Shown piece by piece: positions 34,901 to 42,584 of a stretch of 64,000 nt of DNA. The stretch's first letter is position 1, and every line of letters begins with the position of its first letter. The position numbers and the translations under genes are program-made. Source of the DNA: CAYXZQ01 sp963717515 (lineage in GTDB: Archaea > Nanobdellota > Nanobdellia > Woesearchaeales > DSVV01); assembly GCA_963717515.1 (NCBI GenBank), contig OY970338.1, forward strand, positions 1,302,001 to 1,366,000, in the 5' to 3' direction. Under the pieces are notes generated by a model. That model had not been told where the DNA came from. It was given only the letters and a program-made list of their open reading frames with translations, and searched no databases.

Positions 34901-37900
34901 CAATCCCAGGCCGAGAGGAGTCATCGATTACACCCCTGCTGTCCTAAGCATCAACACAAAAAGCAATGTCAGGTGCACGTACGGCCCTGAGAATGAATTC
35001 TTTGACGCACCGCAGCAGCAGAACGGGTACTGGCTCCAGACTGCAGAATACAGCCTGACGGATGATGGCACCTATTCATTCGACGTGAAGTGTGACCTTG
35101 GGGACAGGGTATCTGTCGATGAGATACAGTTCGTGTATGATACTGAAGCGCCGGTCACCAGGGTCCTGGATATGTACGGGAAGGATTTCGATTTCACAAA
35201 ATGGTACGTAGGCATCGAAGACAAGATCTTTTTGGGATGCTCAGACTCGCCAGAGGACGGTTTCGGATGCAACCGCACATACTATTGCATGGCAGGGGCA
35301 AAATGCACCCCTGGCACCCTCAACAACCCTGCAGACCCCATCGATTACAACCTGAACTCGGCGACCAAGACATGGCTCTGCTACTATTCTGTCGAGAACA
35401 AGATAGATAACTATGGCGGAAAGGTGGAGGACACCAAATGCAAGGAGATTGCCATTGACCATTACGACCCAATCCTCTACATAAATGACATAGGACATTT
35501 CAACAGCCCTGACAATTATTATGTGACATACTCAAACAGCTACAATCTCAACGGCTATGTCGATGATCCAGACGCGCCGAGCAACCCCAACAATATAGTC
35601 TCGATAGTAGTGACCAACGAAGCAGGAGATGACACATATTATTATGATATCCCTGCAAACAAGGATTTCTCACAGGTGATTGCACTTTCAGACGGCCTTA
35701 ATGAGGTCGTCGTGTCAGCTGTAGACAGGTCAGGAGCGACAGGCGAGCTGGGGTTCAAGACAGTCTTCATCTATGTGGCTGAATATACAGGTGCAAAAAT
35801 AACTCTTGTCAGACCGAAGTTCGGAGTATCAAAAACAAGGATAATGAATTTCACAGTCAAGACCTACAAGGATGCAGAGTGCAGGTATGCTATAGACAGC
35901 AGGTATTCATTCGCATCTTCGCTTCCCATGACAGAGGAGACAGAGCCAAATGGCGAGGGATTCGATTATTTCCACACTGCTACAGGTTTCGACCTGGGCG
36001 ACCTCTCAGAAGTCAAGAACCCTGTCTTTATAAAGTGCAAGGACAGGCTCGGTGTGATATTCACAGCAGCATTCAACCTATCCTGGGATGATACCAAGCC
36101 TGTAATCGACGATATCTGGCTGAGCAACAGCGACGGCAAGGATCCGCCGACAGTTGTTGAGTACCCGCTGGAGACAGATATCCTGGTGCAGACAAAAAAC
36201 GATGAAGTTAGGTGCAAATATGCGGAGATAGACGGCAATGCCCATGACTACTACAGCAGCATGACCAAGTTCGACAGTTTCGACAACCAGACCCTCATGG
36301 AGGTGAACAGCCAGTTCTTCGGCCCTGACCTTGAAAACCCGAGCAGCACGCCGTATTATTTCCAGTGCGAGAACGGTGCCGGTCTTGTATCTGACAAGGC
36401 ACAGTTCACACTTAAAGTAGATACCAGCGCTGCAACAGGGATTGATTTCCTCTCGCCTCCAAAGAAATCATCAAACACATCTGTGATGTTCAGGATACGG
36501 ACGACAAAGACCACATTCGACTGCATGTACGGCACTGATGAACCGCCTGCAGACCCCATGACCAAGATCGATGACAAAAACCATCAGTCTGATGTGATAA
36601 CTCTTCCAGAAGGCAAGTATAAGTATTTTTTCACATGCAAGGTCTCAAACGGCCAGATAAGCGACTTCTACCAGTTCACGATCGATGACAGCCCTCCGTC
36701 AGTCCCTGTGATCGATGACGGGGAGCAGACTGATTACCTGACAAAGCTCTCTGCTAAGTGGGAGAGCACCGACAATCTCAGCAGTGTCACAGAATTCAAT
36801 TATTCGATAGGTACAAAGCCCGGGCTTGCTGATGTCTTTGGCTGGAAAGTGACATCATCAGCAAAAGCCACTGTCACAGGCCTCAACCTCACAAACGACA
36901 CGACATATTACTGGTCTGTCGCTGCGATGAACAACCTGGGCCTTTGGAGCAAAGCCGGACATAGCGACGGGGTATTCGTAAACGCGTCGAAATATAAAGG
37001 AGTGATCGAGCTAGAGAATGAGACAATGACTCCCTCTCCGTTCAATACCTGCTACAATGGGGTCAAGGATGCAAATGAGTCAGATATCGATTGCGGAGGA
37101 GACTGCGGCCCATGCAGTGAGGCAGGGGCTGGCTGCCTGGCAAATTCTGACTGCATGAGCTATTATTGTGTCGACGGGAAATGTGTGGAGGCAAGCTGCA
37201 GCGATGGTGTCCAGAATGGGCATGAATCTGATGTGGATTGCGGGGATGCATGCTCACCGTGCCTGCTCGGCATGAGATGCTATTATGACAGCGACTGCAG
37301 CTCAGGATACTGTGACTCTACAGGCCAATGCTCAGAGCCTTCATGCTATGACGGAGTCAGGAACGGCTATGAGGATGGGATAGATTGTGGAGGGACATGC
37401 CCTGATGAATGCTCTCCTGCAAGTCTGCCATATAACAATTCCAATAACAACAATAGCAGCAGCACAACTGATAAAGGTGGATTCGGTTTCTGGACATGGC
37501 TTCTCATAATCATCTGCCTGATAATTATCATCGCAGGAGGCTCCTATGTAGGTTATGTCGAGTATGAGAAAAAGAAAAATGGGCCTGATAAGCCCGGCCC
37601 GAGCCTCGGCGGTTTCCCACGGGGACCTCCTCTTAAGTCGTTGACAGGTCCGCCGGGAGCTGAAAAGATGCCGCCACCAAAGCCAAAATCCGCAGAAGAG
37701 AAATACCTGGACTCGCTCAGCGCGATGATGAGGAACAAGAGGCAGGCAGCCAAGCAGAAAGACAGAAAAAGCGTAATATCCAAATTTGATGAAAGCGACA
37801 AGGCCCAAGACCCTCTGTTCAAGGCAGGCGAAGGAAAAAAAGCCCTTGACAGGATAATCTCTGCTACAGAAGAAAGGAAGAAAGAAGAAACATCATCAAA

Positions 37901-38279
37901 GCTCAAACCTCCTGCAAGACCTGAAGATGCTGGTCAAAAAGCAAAGAAGAAGTCAGGGTCAGAGTTAATCCCGCCGAAGCCGCCAGTCGACGCTTCTGGA
38001 CAGAAACTGCCCAGTTTTTCAGGAGAAGAAGCCAAGTCAGGCGAGTCAGAGCCATTGCTGGAAGACAATAAGGCACTGGAAGAGCTCTCTCAGATAGCAA
38101 AAAAATCCAGGAGCAAGGACCCTCTTAAAGAACTGTCCAGGATTGCAGGTCCAGGAAAACCAGGAGCCAAAAAAAAGCCTACCTCAAAAAAGGCAGGGCC
38201 GAAAAAACAGGTACCAAAAAAGACAGCCGGAAAAAAGAAAGGATCAGGAAAAAATGCAGGCAATAAGAAGAAAAAATAG
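31968..38279 (+). CDS. 2103-residue cysteine-rich surface protein with one transmembrane helix and a basic cytoplasmic tail
   Basis: The largest gene of the window. Residues 1-28 are a signal peptide (AVFLLILVAVMILASGIAFA). Residues 30-780 are cysteine-rich with calcium-loop-like segments (NDGIDNDGDHLIDFGQDPGC, ENGIDDDNDGKVDSQD). Residues 780-1690 look like a chain of Ig/fibronectin-like beta domains. Residues 1694-1815 hold three repeats of the form CxDGVxNGxExDxDCGG. A membrane helix (FWTWLLIIICLIIIIAGGSY) lies near residue 1840. The last 240 residues are charged and end in a lysine/alanine-rich stretch. The protein spans from surface to cytoplasm, perhaps linking an outer structure to an inner partner. 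Pilin-like genes follow directly. Confidence 0.85.
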   Translation: MQGKKRGKAVFLLILVAVMILASGIAFAGWCLKTSPSDLYCSQGTQDDCCGTGINCPEYKANMPAECQTVCCYIPEQTVDTCNYLYQSGCDAQSGTSAESCDSIADCEEGCCCFLDENGNMHEDIRVSGACNSEYGYDFNTTQQVMTDEGACSEYCVGWSNGSGEPGQPQCNDGIDNDGDHLIDFGQDPGCASIGDNSETDPNLQCENGIDDDNDGKVDSQDTCCQTYPTKEEDFCQIDSCVSGEQVHLQDCRCNNNYRCSQDQYCCSDGCKSTPCGSEECLSGEQKSCGTKVGNCELFEHCIDGQWDNNCQPIPTCGLPFEICNDGIDNNKNGFTDCNDVICQDMKCNQGEQTCQGKGYWDPLHEIWKCCYSGQVNDCDGDSTPETCGSCNCKQLMSAPYMKSAAIDQGEDFITVDWGLNCNVDMYLYRCKKGDTNCEDYADFSLISQPLNAWTFEDHDAQPESTYCYYVQAQYTLDTRNSDIKCVTTGDDICMQMPSKEFCLNDTGGISGKKTHRAWCSDGKLTTAACGSGEICMGPYDPDETTECVYQSDCDECGKPLNMYADFATAMATYRDPGGYESDTLCQLIPTCYFDFSDTIVDKFSECSGIDSCYGYRSELACEGQTWEGQANNKCLPRDCEWQPATPSTDLDQGICFETVDLYRKCEYCNDAANNKIFDSCTADRCMQFGDCYIRRIDDTCIDASDITCQDYRTESECTNGQGVDVDVAYDNKLNRVSGSYDNRILTQSDDATGIGLCKWNDNFDPGCYKDADDDGQPDLYPYDKTPPFSRVITPSKVLAMNFTLQISDTNPDGSKGTGAKYTYLCLDDNSYCYPTDRYMPRNNTVNEEFGGGNGKHTIYYYSEDKAHNLEVVKNFTIDVDRLPPKISIEAYPVYDFNNYQNTNVTFYVSLDEDATCVDSFEGAATSKIAFEYGSTFTPTYFGLTDGTYSYKVNCTDDVGNTAVKYYDLIIDIDSAILNPRPRGVIDYTPAVLSINTKSNVRCTYGPENEFFDAPQQQNGYWLQTAEYSLTDDGTYSFDVKCDLGDRVSVDEIQFVYDTEAPVTRVLDMYGKDFDFTKWYVGIEDKIFLGCSDSPEDGFGCNRTYYCMAGAKCTPGTLNNPADPIDYNLNSATKTWLCYYSVENKIDNYGGKVEDTKCKEIAIDHYDPILYINDIGHFNSPDNYYVTYSNSYNLNGYVDDPDAPSNPNNIVSIVVTNEAGDDTYYYDIPANKDFSQVIALSDGLNEVVVSAVDRSGATGELGFKTVFIYVAEYTGAKITLVRPKFGVSKTRIMNFTVKTYKDAECRYAIDSRYSFASSLPMTEETEPNGEGFDYFHTATGFDLGDLSEVKNPVFIKCKDRLGVIFTAAFNLSWDDTKPVIDDIWLSNSDGKDPPTVVEYPLETDILVQTKNDEVRCKYAEIDGNAHDYYSSMTKFDSFDNQTLMEVNSQFFGPDLENPSSTPYYFQCENGAGLVSDKAQFTLKVDTSAATGIDFLSPPKKSSNTSVMFRIRTTKTTFDCMYGTDEPPADPMTKIDDKNHQSDVITLPEGKYKYFFTCKVSNGQISDFYQFTIDDSPPSVPVIDDGEQTDYLTKLSAKWESTDNLSSVTEFNYSIGTKPGLADVFGWKVTSSAKATVTGLNLTNDTTYYWSVAAMNNLGLWSKAGHSDGVFVNASKYKGVIELENETMTPSPFNTCYNGVKDANESDIDCGGDCGPCSEAGAGCLANSDCMSYYCVDGKCVEASCSDGVQNGHESDVDCGDACSPCLLGMRCYYDSDCSSGYCDSTGQCSEPSCYDGVRNGYEDGIDCGGTCPDECSPASLPYNNSNNNNSSSTTDKGGFGFWTWLLIIICLIIIIAGGSYVGYVEYEKKKNGPDKPGPSLGGFPRGPPLKSLTGPPGAEKMPPPKPKSAEEKYLDSLSAMMRNKRQAAKQKDRKSVISKFDESDKAQDPLFKAGEGKKALDRIISATEERKKEETSSKLKPPARPEDAGQKAKKKSGSELIPPKPPVDASGQKLPSFSGEEAKSGESEPLLEDNKALEELSQIAKKSRSKDPLKELSRIAGPGKPGAKKKPTSKKAGPKKQVPKKTAGKKKGSGKNAGNKKKK

Positions 38280-38283
38280 GCTG

Positions 38284-38781
38284 ATGACAGGAAAGGCCCA
38301 GGTACAGAGCCAGATGTTCATCTACATACTATCGATAATAATAATCGGGATGCTCCTTTTCCTGGGCATAAAATGGATCGCCGAGCTCAAGAACACAGGG
38401 GATGTAATCGATGTCACAAGGTTCAGGATAGACCTTGAGAACTCGTTCGACACAATCAGGCCACAGTATGGCTCGGCTGATAATTATGAATACACAGTCC
38501 CGAGCGGGATTGACATAGTATGCTTTGTCAACACCCGATATGATAATATTGGTATGACCGAGCTATGCACGCCGGGGAATGTGAATTATTCTGCGATAAT
38601 CTGCAATTCCTGGAAAGACAACACCTCCTCTGTCCTTTTCTCGCCTCCTGTCGAAGACATAAATGTCGGGCCGATAGACATGTCCGGGCCTTATATCTGC
38701 TTTCATACGACGACGAATAGGAAGATAGAGCTCAGGCTTGTGGGGCTCGGTGACAGGGTAAGGATACTGAGGATCGACTGA
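38284..38781 (+). CDS. Small pilin-like membrane protein
   Basis: 165 residues from the ATG at 38284, 4 bases after the previous stop; an earlier in-frame start would lie inside the giant gene. The start MTGKAQVQSQMFIYILSIII shows a class III-like signal and one helix, then an outer domain of about 130 residues with three cysteines (IVCFVNTRYDN, ELCTPGNVN, YICFHTTTN). First of a run of five such genes. Probably a minor pilin or pseudopilin, or an S-layer-associated subunit; no closer assignment is possible. Confidence 0.75.
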   Translation: MTGKAQVQSQMFIYILSIIIIGMLLFLGIKWIAELKNTGDVIDVTRFRIDLENSFDTIRPQYGSADNYEYTVPSGIDIVCFVNTRYDNIGMTELCTPGNVNYSAIICNSWKDNTSSVLFSPPVEDINVGPIDMSGPYICFHTTTNRKIELRLVGLGDRVRILRID

Positions 38782-38785
38782 TAGG

Positions 38786-39883
38786 ATGCGTGGAAAAAAA
38801 GCCATGATAGAGGTACAGTTCAACTGGATCTTCATAGTTATCGCAGGCATTGTCATCCTCATGTTCTTCATCGGCATCGCATCATGGTACAAGCAGAACC
38901 AGGACAGAAAGATTGCGAGTGATGTGCTGACTGAGCTCAAGACAATCATAATAGGTGCCGAGGTGAGCAGCAGGTCGGCAAGCGAGCTCAATGTTCCTCG
39001 TATCGAGCTCAAATTCACTTGCGATCCCGGCGAATGCGGAGCCTACGGATGTGCTTCCACGATGGTGTTCGAGGGGACCGGCATCAATGCTGAGACGCCG
39101 ATGGACATCATATTCTCGCCTGATACTGTCACATCTGATTTCATATATGCCTGGTCGCTCGACTGGAACATGCCATACAAGGTCACGAATTTCCTCTATA
39201 TAACCTCCCCTGAGGTGAAATATGTCCTGGTGTACAAGGATGATAATGGCCCATCTAAAGCATTGGCAAATACTGTCTACAGGAAGATGATAGAGAATGA
39301 GTACATAAAGAAAAACATCAATATCACAAGTGAAGATAAAGTCGGTGATATCCAGTACAACAACGAATACCTGGTCAGGTTCGTCTGGTTCTATCAACCC
39401 TCTGGGCTGATAAGCTTCTCGGACAGCATGAAAAAGGGAAAAAGGGATGCCATATTGATATCAGGTGACGAGAAGAAAGGAATGGTAAGCTTCGGCACTC
39501 TCTCTGGCAACTCCTTCACCTTTGGAGACCCTGACAGCCAGTATCCATACCTTGGCCTCCCGTCGCTCATCGGAGCCATCTTCTCTGAGAATTTCGGAAG
39601 CTATGAATGCAACATGAAGAAGGCGTTGCTCAGGCTGAGGAGTGTCAACCAGGTCTACATGGGAAGGACCAGCGAACTTTATAGTTCCTTTTCAGGCGAC
39701 ATGAGGTGCGAGTATTATTATGACACAGAGGTCCAGGGCAGCTTTTCCGAGATAAATGACAGCATCCAGTCCCTTGACAGCGGGAGCCTGACAGGCGCAA
39801 TGGGACAGATAGTCTCAGCTGCCGGGGACATCGAGACAATGAACTCAAATACAGAGCTCAAATCATGCCCGAGGATATATTGA
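38786..39883 (+). CDS. Pilin-like membrane protein, 365 residues
   Basis: Begins 4 bases after the previous stop. MRGKKAMIEVQFNWIFIVIA followed by GIVILMFFIGIASWYKQNQD is a class III-like signal with a single helix. The outer domain has paired cysteines (TCDPGECGAYGC) and a long mixed alpha/beta body. Tight spacing with 38284 and the 1-base stop-start overlap with 39883 mark one transcription unit. The large ectodomain suggests a minor, not major, subunit of a pilus-like structure. Function is inferred only from signal type and context. Confidence 0.75.
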   Translation: MRGKKAMIEVQFNWIFIVIAGIVILMFFIGIASWYKQNQDRKIASDVLTELKTIIIGAEVSSRSASELNVPRIELKFTCDPGECGAYGCASTMVFEGTGINAETPMDIIFSPDTVTSDFIYAWSLDWNMPYKVTNFLYITSPEVKYVLVYKDDNGPSKALANTVYRKMIENEYIKKNINITSEDKVGDIQYNNEYLVRFVWFYQPSGLISFSDSMKKGKRDAILISGDEKKGMVSFGTLSGNSFTFGDPDSQYPYLGLPSLIGAIFSENFGSYECNMKKALLRLRSVNQVYMGRTSELYSSFSGDMRCEYYYDTEVQGSFSEINDSIQSLDSGSLTGAMGQIVSAAGDIETMNSNTELKSCPRIY

Positions 39884-40374
39884 TGATTGGCAACAGCAGA
39901 AATGGGCAGATGAAGATGGGAGAGTCCATCGCAATCTTGATAATCTTCATGTTCCTGGTGGTGTTCGGGCTTATTTTCTATGTAAGGTTCAGCCTGAGCA
40001 GCCTGGACAAAAAATCTGCAGAGAAGGCAGAGCTGCTGGCCATACAGGCGGTGCAGAAGGTGCAGGCCCTCCCCGAATTCCAATGCTCTGTCAGGGGCAA
40101 AGTCGAGTTCCATTGCATCGACATGCTCAAGCTTGACGCTTTCAGCAGCCTGCCGCCTGAGGACCTCCAGATATATACTAGCATCTTCCCTCAGACATAC
40201 ATCTCGATATACAAAGTGTATCCGACCAGACATACCTGGAAAATTTATGGGGGAGAAATCCCTGCAAAGAAGACCCAGCTTCAGTTCTATGTGCCGGTAG
40301 GGCTGTTCAATGCAACAGACAGCGACATGGGGACAGTGAGCTTCGGGTACGTGAATATCACAGTGGTATCATGA
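39883..40374 (+). CDS. Small pilin-like membrane protein
   Basis: 163 residues when started at 39883, where TGATG overlaps the previous stop by one base; an in-frame ATG at 39865 is an alternative. The N-terminus RNGQMKMGESIAILIIFMFL contains Glu at the +5-like position of a prepilin helix, a hallmark of type IV pilins, after a Gln-Met-Lys-Met-Gly site. The outer domain has two cysteines and a beta-rich end (QLQFYVPVGLFNATDSD). Same operon as its neighbours. Confidence 0.77.
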   Translation: MIGNSRNGQMKMGESIAILIIFMFLVVFGLIFYVRFSLSSLDKKSAEKAELLAIQAVQKVQALPEFQCSVRGKVEFHCIDMLKLDAFSSLPPEDLQIYTSIFPQTYISIYKVYPTRHTWKIYGGEIPAKKTQLQFYVPVGLFNATDSDMGTVSFGYVNITVVS

Positions 40375-40934
40375 AAAAGAAAAAAACCCAGGAAGTCAGG
40401 ATAATGTCAAGGAAATCCCAGGTCGAGATAGTGGGGCTTATGATCATCGTCGTCATTGTGACAATGATTCTGCTGTTCTCCCTTTATTACATCAATAAGC
40501 CGAGGACCCAGTTCAAGCAGGCCTATGACTCGAAGGACATGGCTTCAAACATGGTGGGTGCCATCCTCAGTGCCCATTCAAACTGCACAAGGGACACGAC
40601 ATTCGACAAGATACTCATGGACTGCGCAAGATATCCTGATTCCGGCGGCTCACAGAAGCTCGTGTGCGATGACGGCAAAAGATCTTGCGAGTTTGCCCAT
40701 GATGCCCTCGGCTACATATTCAGCCAGACTCTGGACAGATGGAAGATGCCGTATGAGTTCAGGGTCGATGTCCCGCCGAATACCATCGATGCCCTGACTT
40801 TCAAGAGCGAGGGCCTTGATGACAGGCCTTCTTCCAGGGTGAGCCCGTACCTTCAGCCACTGCGCCTGGATACGACAATAGGAGGCCAGACAATGAACAT
40901 AATCCTCTGCATCGGAGGCAGGTGCGAGGTATAG
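40371..40934 (+). CDS. Small pilin-like membrane protein
   Basis: A 187-residue protein whose ATG overlaps the previous TGA by 4 bases; an internal ATG at 40404 (MSRKSQVEIVGLMIIVVIVT) is also possible and gives a classic SQVE class III signal. One hydrophobic helix is followed by an outer domain with six cysteines (SNCTRDTTFDKILMDC, LVCDDGKRSCEF, CIGGRCEV). It ends the co-translated set; the next gene has its own TATA box and ribosome-binding site. Confidence 0.77.
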   Translation: MKKKKTQEVRIMSRKSQVEIVGLMIIVVIVTMILLFSLYYINKPRTQFKQAYDSKDMASNMVGAILSAHSNCTRDTTFDKILMDCARYPDSGGSQKLVCDDGKRSCEFAHDALGYIFSQTLDRWKMPYEFRVDVPPNTIDALTFKSEGLDDRPSSRVSPYLQPLRLDTTIGGQTMNIILCIGGRCEV

Positions 40935-40940
40935 CATAAA

Positions 40941-40991
40941 ATTTATATACTAGCAGACCCTAATTTCAACCAACCAATGAATCGAGAGGTG
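40941..40991 (+). promoter_or_regulatory. TATA-like box and GAGAGGTG ribosome-binding site before the 40997 gene
   Basis: ATTTATATAC at 40941-40950 and GAGAGGTG at 40984-40991, 5 bases before the ATG at 40997. The Shine-Dalgarno is one of the strongest in the window, suggesting high translation, as expected for a major pilin. Confidence 0.55.
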
Positions 40992-40996
40992 TTATA

Positions 40997-41263
40997 ATGA
41001 TTTTGAAAAAGGCGCAGGGCATATCCATGAACACGATAATCATTGCAGCGATTGCTCTTCTTGTTCTGGTGATCGTATCAGTGATATTCATGTCCCGGAT
41101 GGGGTGGTTTGCACAGAACTCAAATGACTGCAGGAAATTCAATGGGGACTGCACCCAGGGAACCACGTGCGAGAAAGGCTATTCACCGCATCCGATAGGG
41201 ATATGCTATGACGGCACTGATGTTGACAGGTACAATGCATGCTGTGTCAAGCAGATATCCTGA
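40997..41263 (+). CDS. Short pilin-like protein (candidate major subunit)
   Basis: An 88-residue protein, MILKKAQGISMNTIIIAAIA, then LLVLVIVSVIFMSRM: a class III-like signal with helix, and an outer part of only about 45 residues with five cysteines (NDCRKFNGDCTQGTTCEKGY and YNACCVKQI). The strong ribosome-binding site and short length make it a candidate major subunit. A close paralogue follows at 41296. The helix MNTIIIAAIALLVLV is nearly the same in both. Confidence 0.75.
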   Translation: MILKKAQGISMNTIIIAAIALLVLVIVSVIFMSRMGWFAQNSNDCRKFNGDCTQGTTCEKGYSPHPIGICYDGTDVDRYNACCVKQIS

Positions 41264-41295
41264 CGAGAAACATCATAATCCGGCCCAAGCTGAAA

Positions 41296-41586
41296 ATGCG
41301 AAAAAAAGCAGTTGAATTATCATTGAATGCTGTAATTATTGCAGCTATAGCGCTGATTGTACTAGTTGTCATTGTGATAATATTCACTAGCTACAGCGGC
41401 AAGTTCGTCCATGGCCTCGATGACTGCAAGGCAAAAGGAGGAAATCCGGGAAACTGCAAGGACACAGCTGCATTATGTGTGGATGCAGGAGGCATACCAT
41501 CCGGGTCATGTGTCTATTATAATGATGCCACAGGTGAAAAGATTACCAACAAACAGAGCCAGGTATGCTGTGTCTTCAGGAAATGA
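41296..41586 (+). CDS. Short pilin-like protein, paralogue of the 40997 gene
   Basis: 96 residues when started at 41296 (MRKKAVELSLNAVIIAAIAL); an earlier in-frame ATG at 41239 lies inside the previous gene. The helix and following residues match the 40997 protein (NAVIIAAIALIVLVVIVIIF against NTIIIAAIALLVLVIVSVIF), and the ectodomain keeps CKAKGG, CKDTAALCVD and QVCCVFRK cysteines. Tandem duplication of a pilin-like gene is likely. Glu7 may be the conserved prepilin glutamate. Confidence 0.75.
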   Translation: MRKKAVELSLNAVIIAAIALIVLVVIVIIFTSYSGKFVHGLDDCKAKGGNPGNCKDTAALCVDAGGIPSGSCVYYNDATGEKITNKQSQVCCVFRK

Positions 41587-41683
41587 TCAAGCCTGATTAA
41601 CCAGATCCATTCTATTCATTATTTTCATCCGTTGCGAAAGATTTATTAATCCAAGCGGGATTACCTATTCATGAGGGGGAAAA

Positions 41684-42496
41684 TTGCAGCCGAAACTTAT
41701 ATTTCTTGGAACAGGCGGTGATGCCATCGTCACAGGAAAGCAGATTCGTTCAGCAGGCGGCATCATACTGCAGGTGGAGAACAACCAGTTTCATATCGAT
41801 CCAGGGCCCGGGGCAGTGGCACGTGCAAGGGACTATGGTGTCAATCTCCGGAACAATGTCGCTGTGCTTGTAAGCCATAATCACATGAACCATTGCAATG
41901 ACATCAACGCAGTCATAAGCGCAATGACCCTGGGAGGCCTTGACAGGAAAGGCGTCCTCGTGACGAACAAGACAGCCTACAACGGAAACCCTGATATGGA
42001 GCCTGTCCTGACAAGATATCATAGGGGCATGATCGAGAGGAGCCTGATACTTGAGGCTGGCCAGCGAGTGGGCATCAATGAGGTGGAGATAAGGGGGACA
42101 AGAGCCCATCATTCAGAGCCTGAAACGATAGGATTCAAGTTCCTGACGCCTAATTTTGCGCTTGGCTACACATCGGATACAGGATACAGCAGTGACCTGA
42201 TAGAGGACTTCTCAGGAGCAGATATAATGATCTTCAATGTAGTCAACCCCAGGGACAAGAAGGACAAGTTCCAGCTCAATGTCGAGGATGTCCTCAGGCT
42301 CCTGCCTGAGATAAAACCAAAGCTCGCGATAATCACTCATTTCGGAATAAAGATGGAGGAGACAGACATACTTAACGAAGCAAGGACCATCCAGAAGCTT
42401 ACAAAGATACAGACCATAGCCGCAAAGGACGGGATGGCCATAAACCCTGTCTCCTACTCCGTAAGCCTAAGACAGAAGACATTGAATCTTTATTGA
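41684..42496 (+). CDS. Metallo-beta-lactamase-fold hydrolase with Asn in the HxHxDH motif
   Basis: A 270-residue protein starting at TTG (MQPKLIFLGTGGDAIVTGKQ) 5-6 bases after GAGGGGG; an out-of-frame ATG at 41671 leads only to a short dead end. The motif SHNHMNHCND replaces the usual HxHxDH with HxHxNH. A second histidine region (RAHHSEPETIGF), SDTGYSSD and ITHFGIKME supply the other metal ligands. The family includes RNases, phosphodiesterases and thioesterases, so the exact substrate is open. The gene is monocistronic between the pilin-like array and the presenilin-like gene. Confidence 0.82.
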   Translation: MQPKLIFLGTGGDAIVTGKQIRSAGGIILQVENNQFHIDPGPGAVARARDYGVNLRNNVAVLVSHNHMNHCNDINAVISAMTLGGLDRKGVLVTNKTAYNGNPDMEPVLTRYHRGMIERSLILEAGQRVGINEVEIRGTRAHHSEPETIGFKFLTPNFALGYTSDTGYSSDLIEDFSGADIMIFNVVNPRDKKDKFQLNVEDVLRLLPEIKPKLAIITHFGIKMEETDILNEARTIQKLTKIQTIAAKDGMAINPVSYSVSLRQKTLNLY

Positions 42497-42584
42497 TGTA
42501 TCTTTCTTTATTGATGTATCTTCAATCAGGCCATGCATCTGATTCTATCATGGCATATGGAAATCATCAAGAATTTTGCATGTT

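Noticed and set aside
42487..42530. Direct repeat of CTTTATTGATGTATCTT after the metallohydrolase gene
   Set aside because: Two copies only, short, no hairpin and no partner element. It may be a chance duplication or part of a terminator; not enough to report as a feature.
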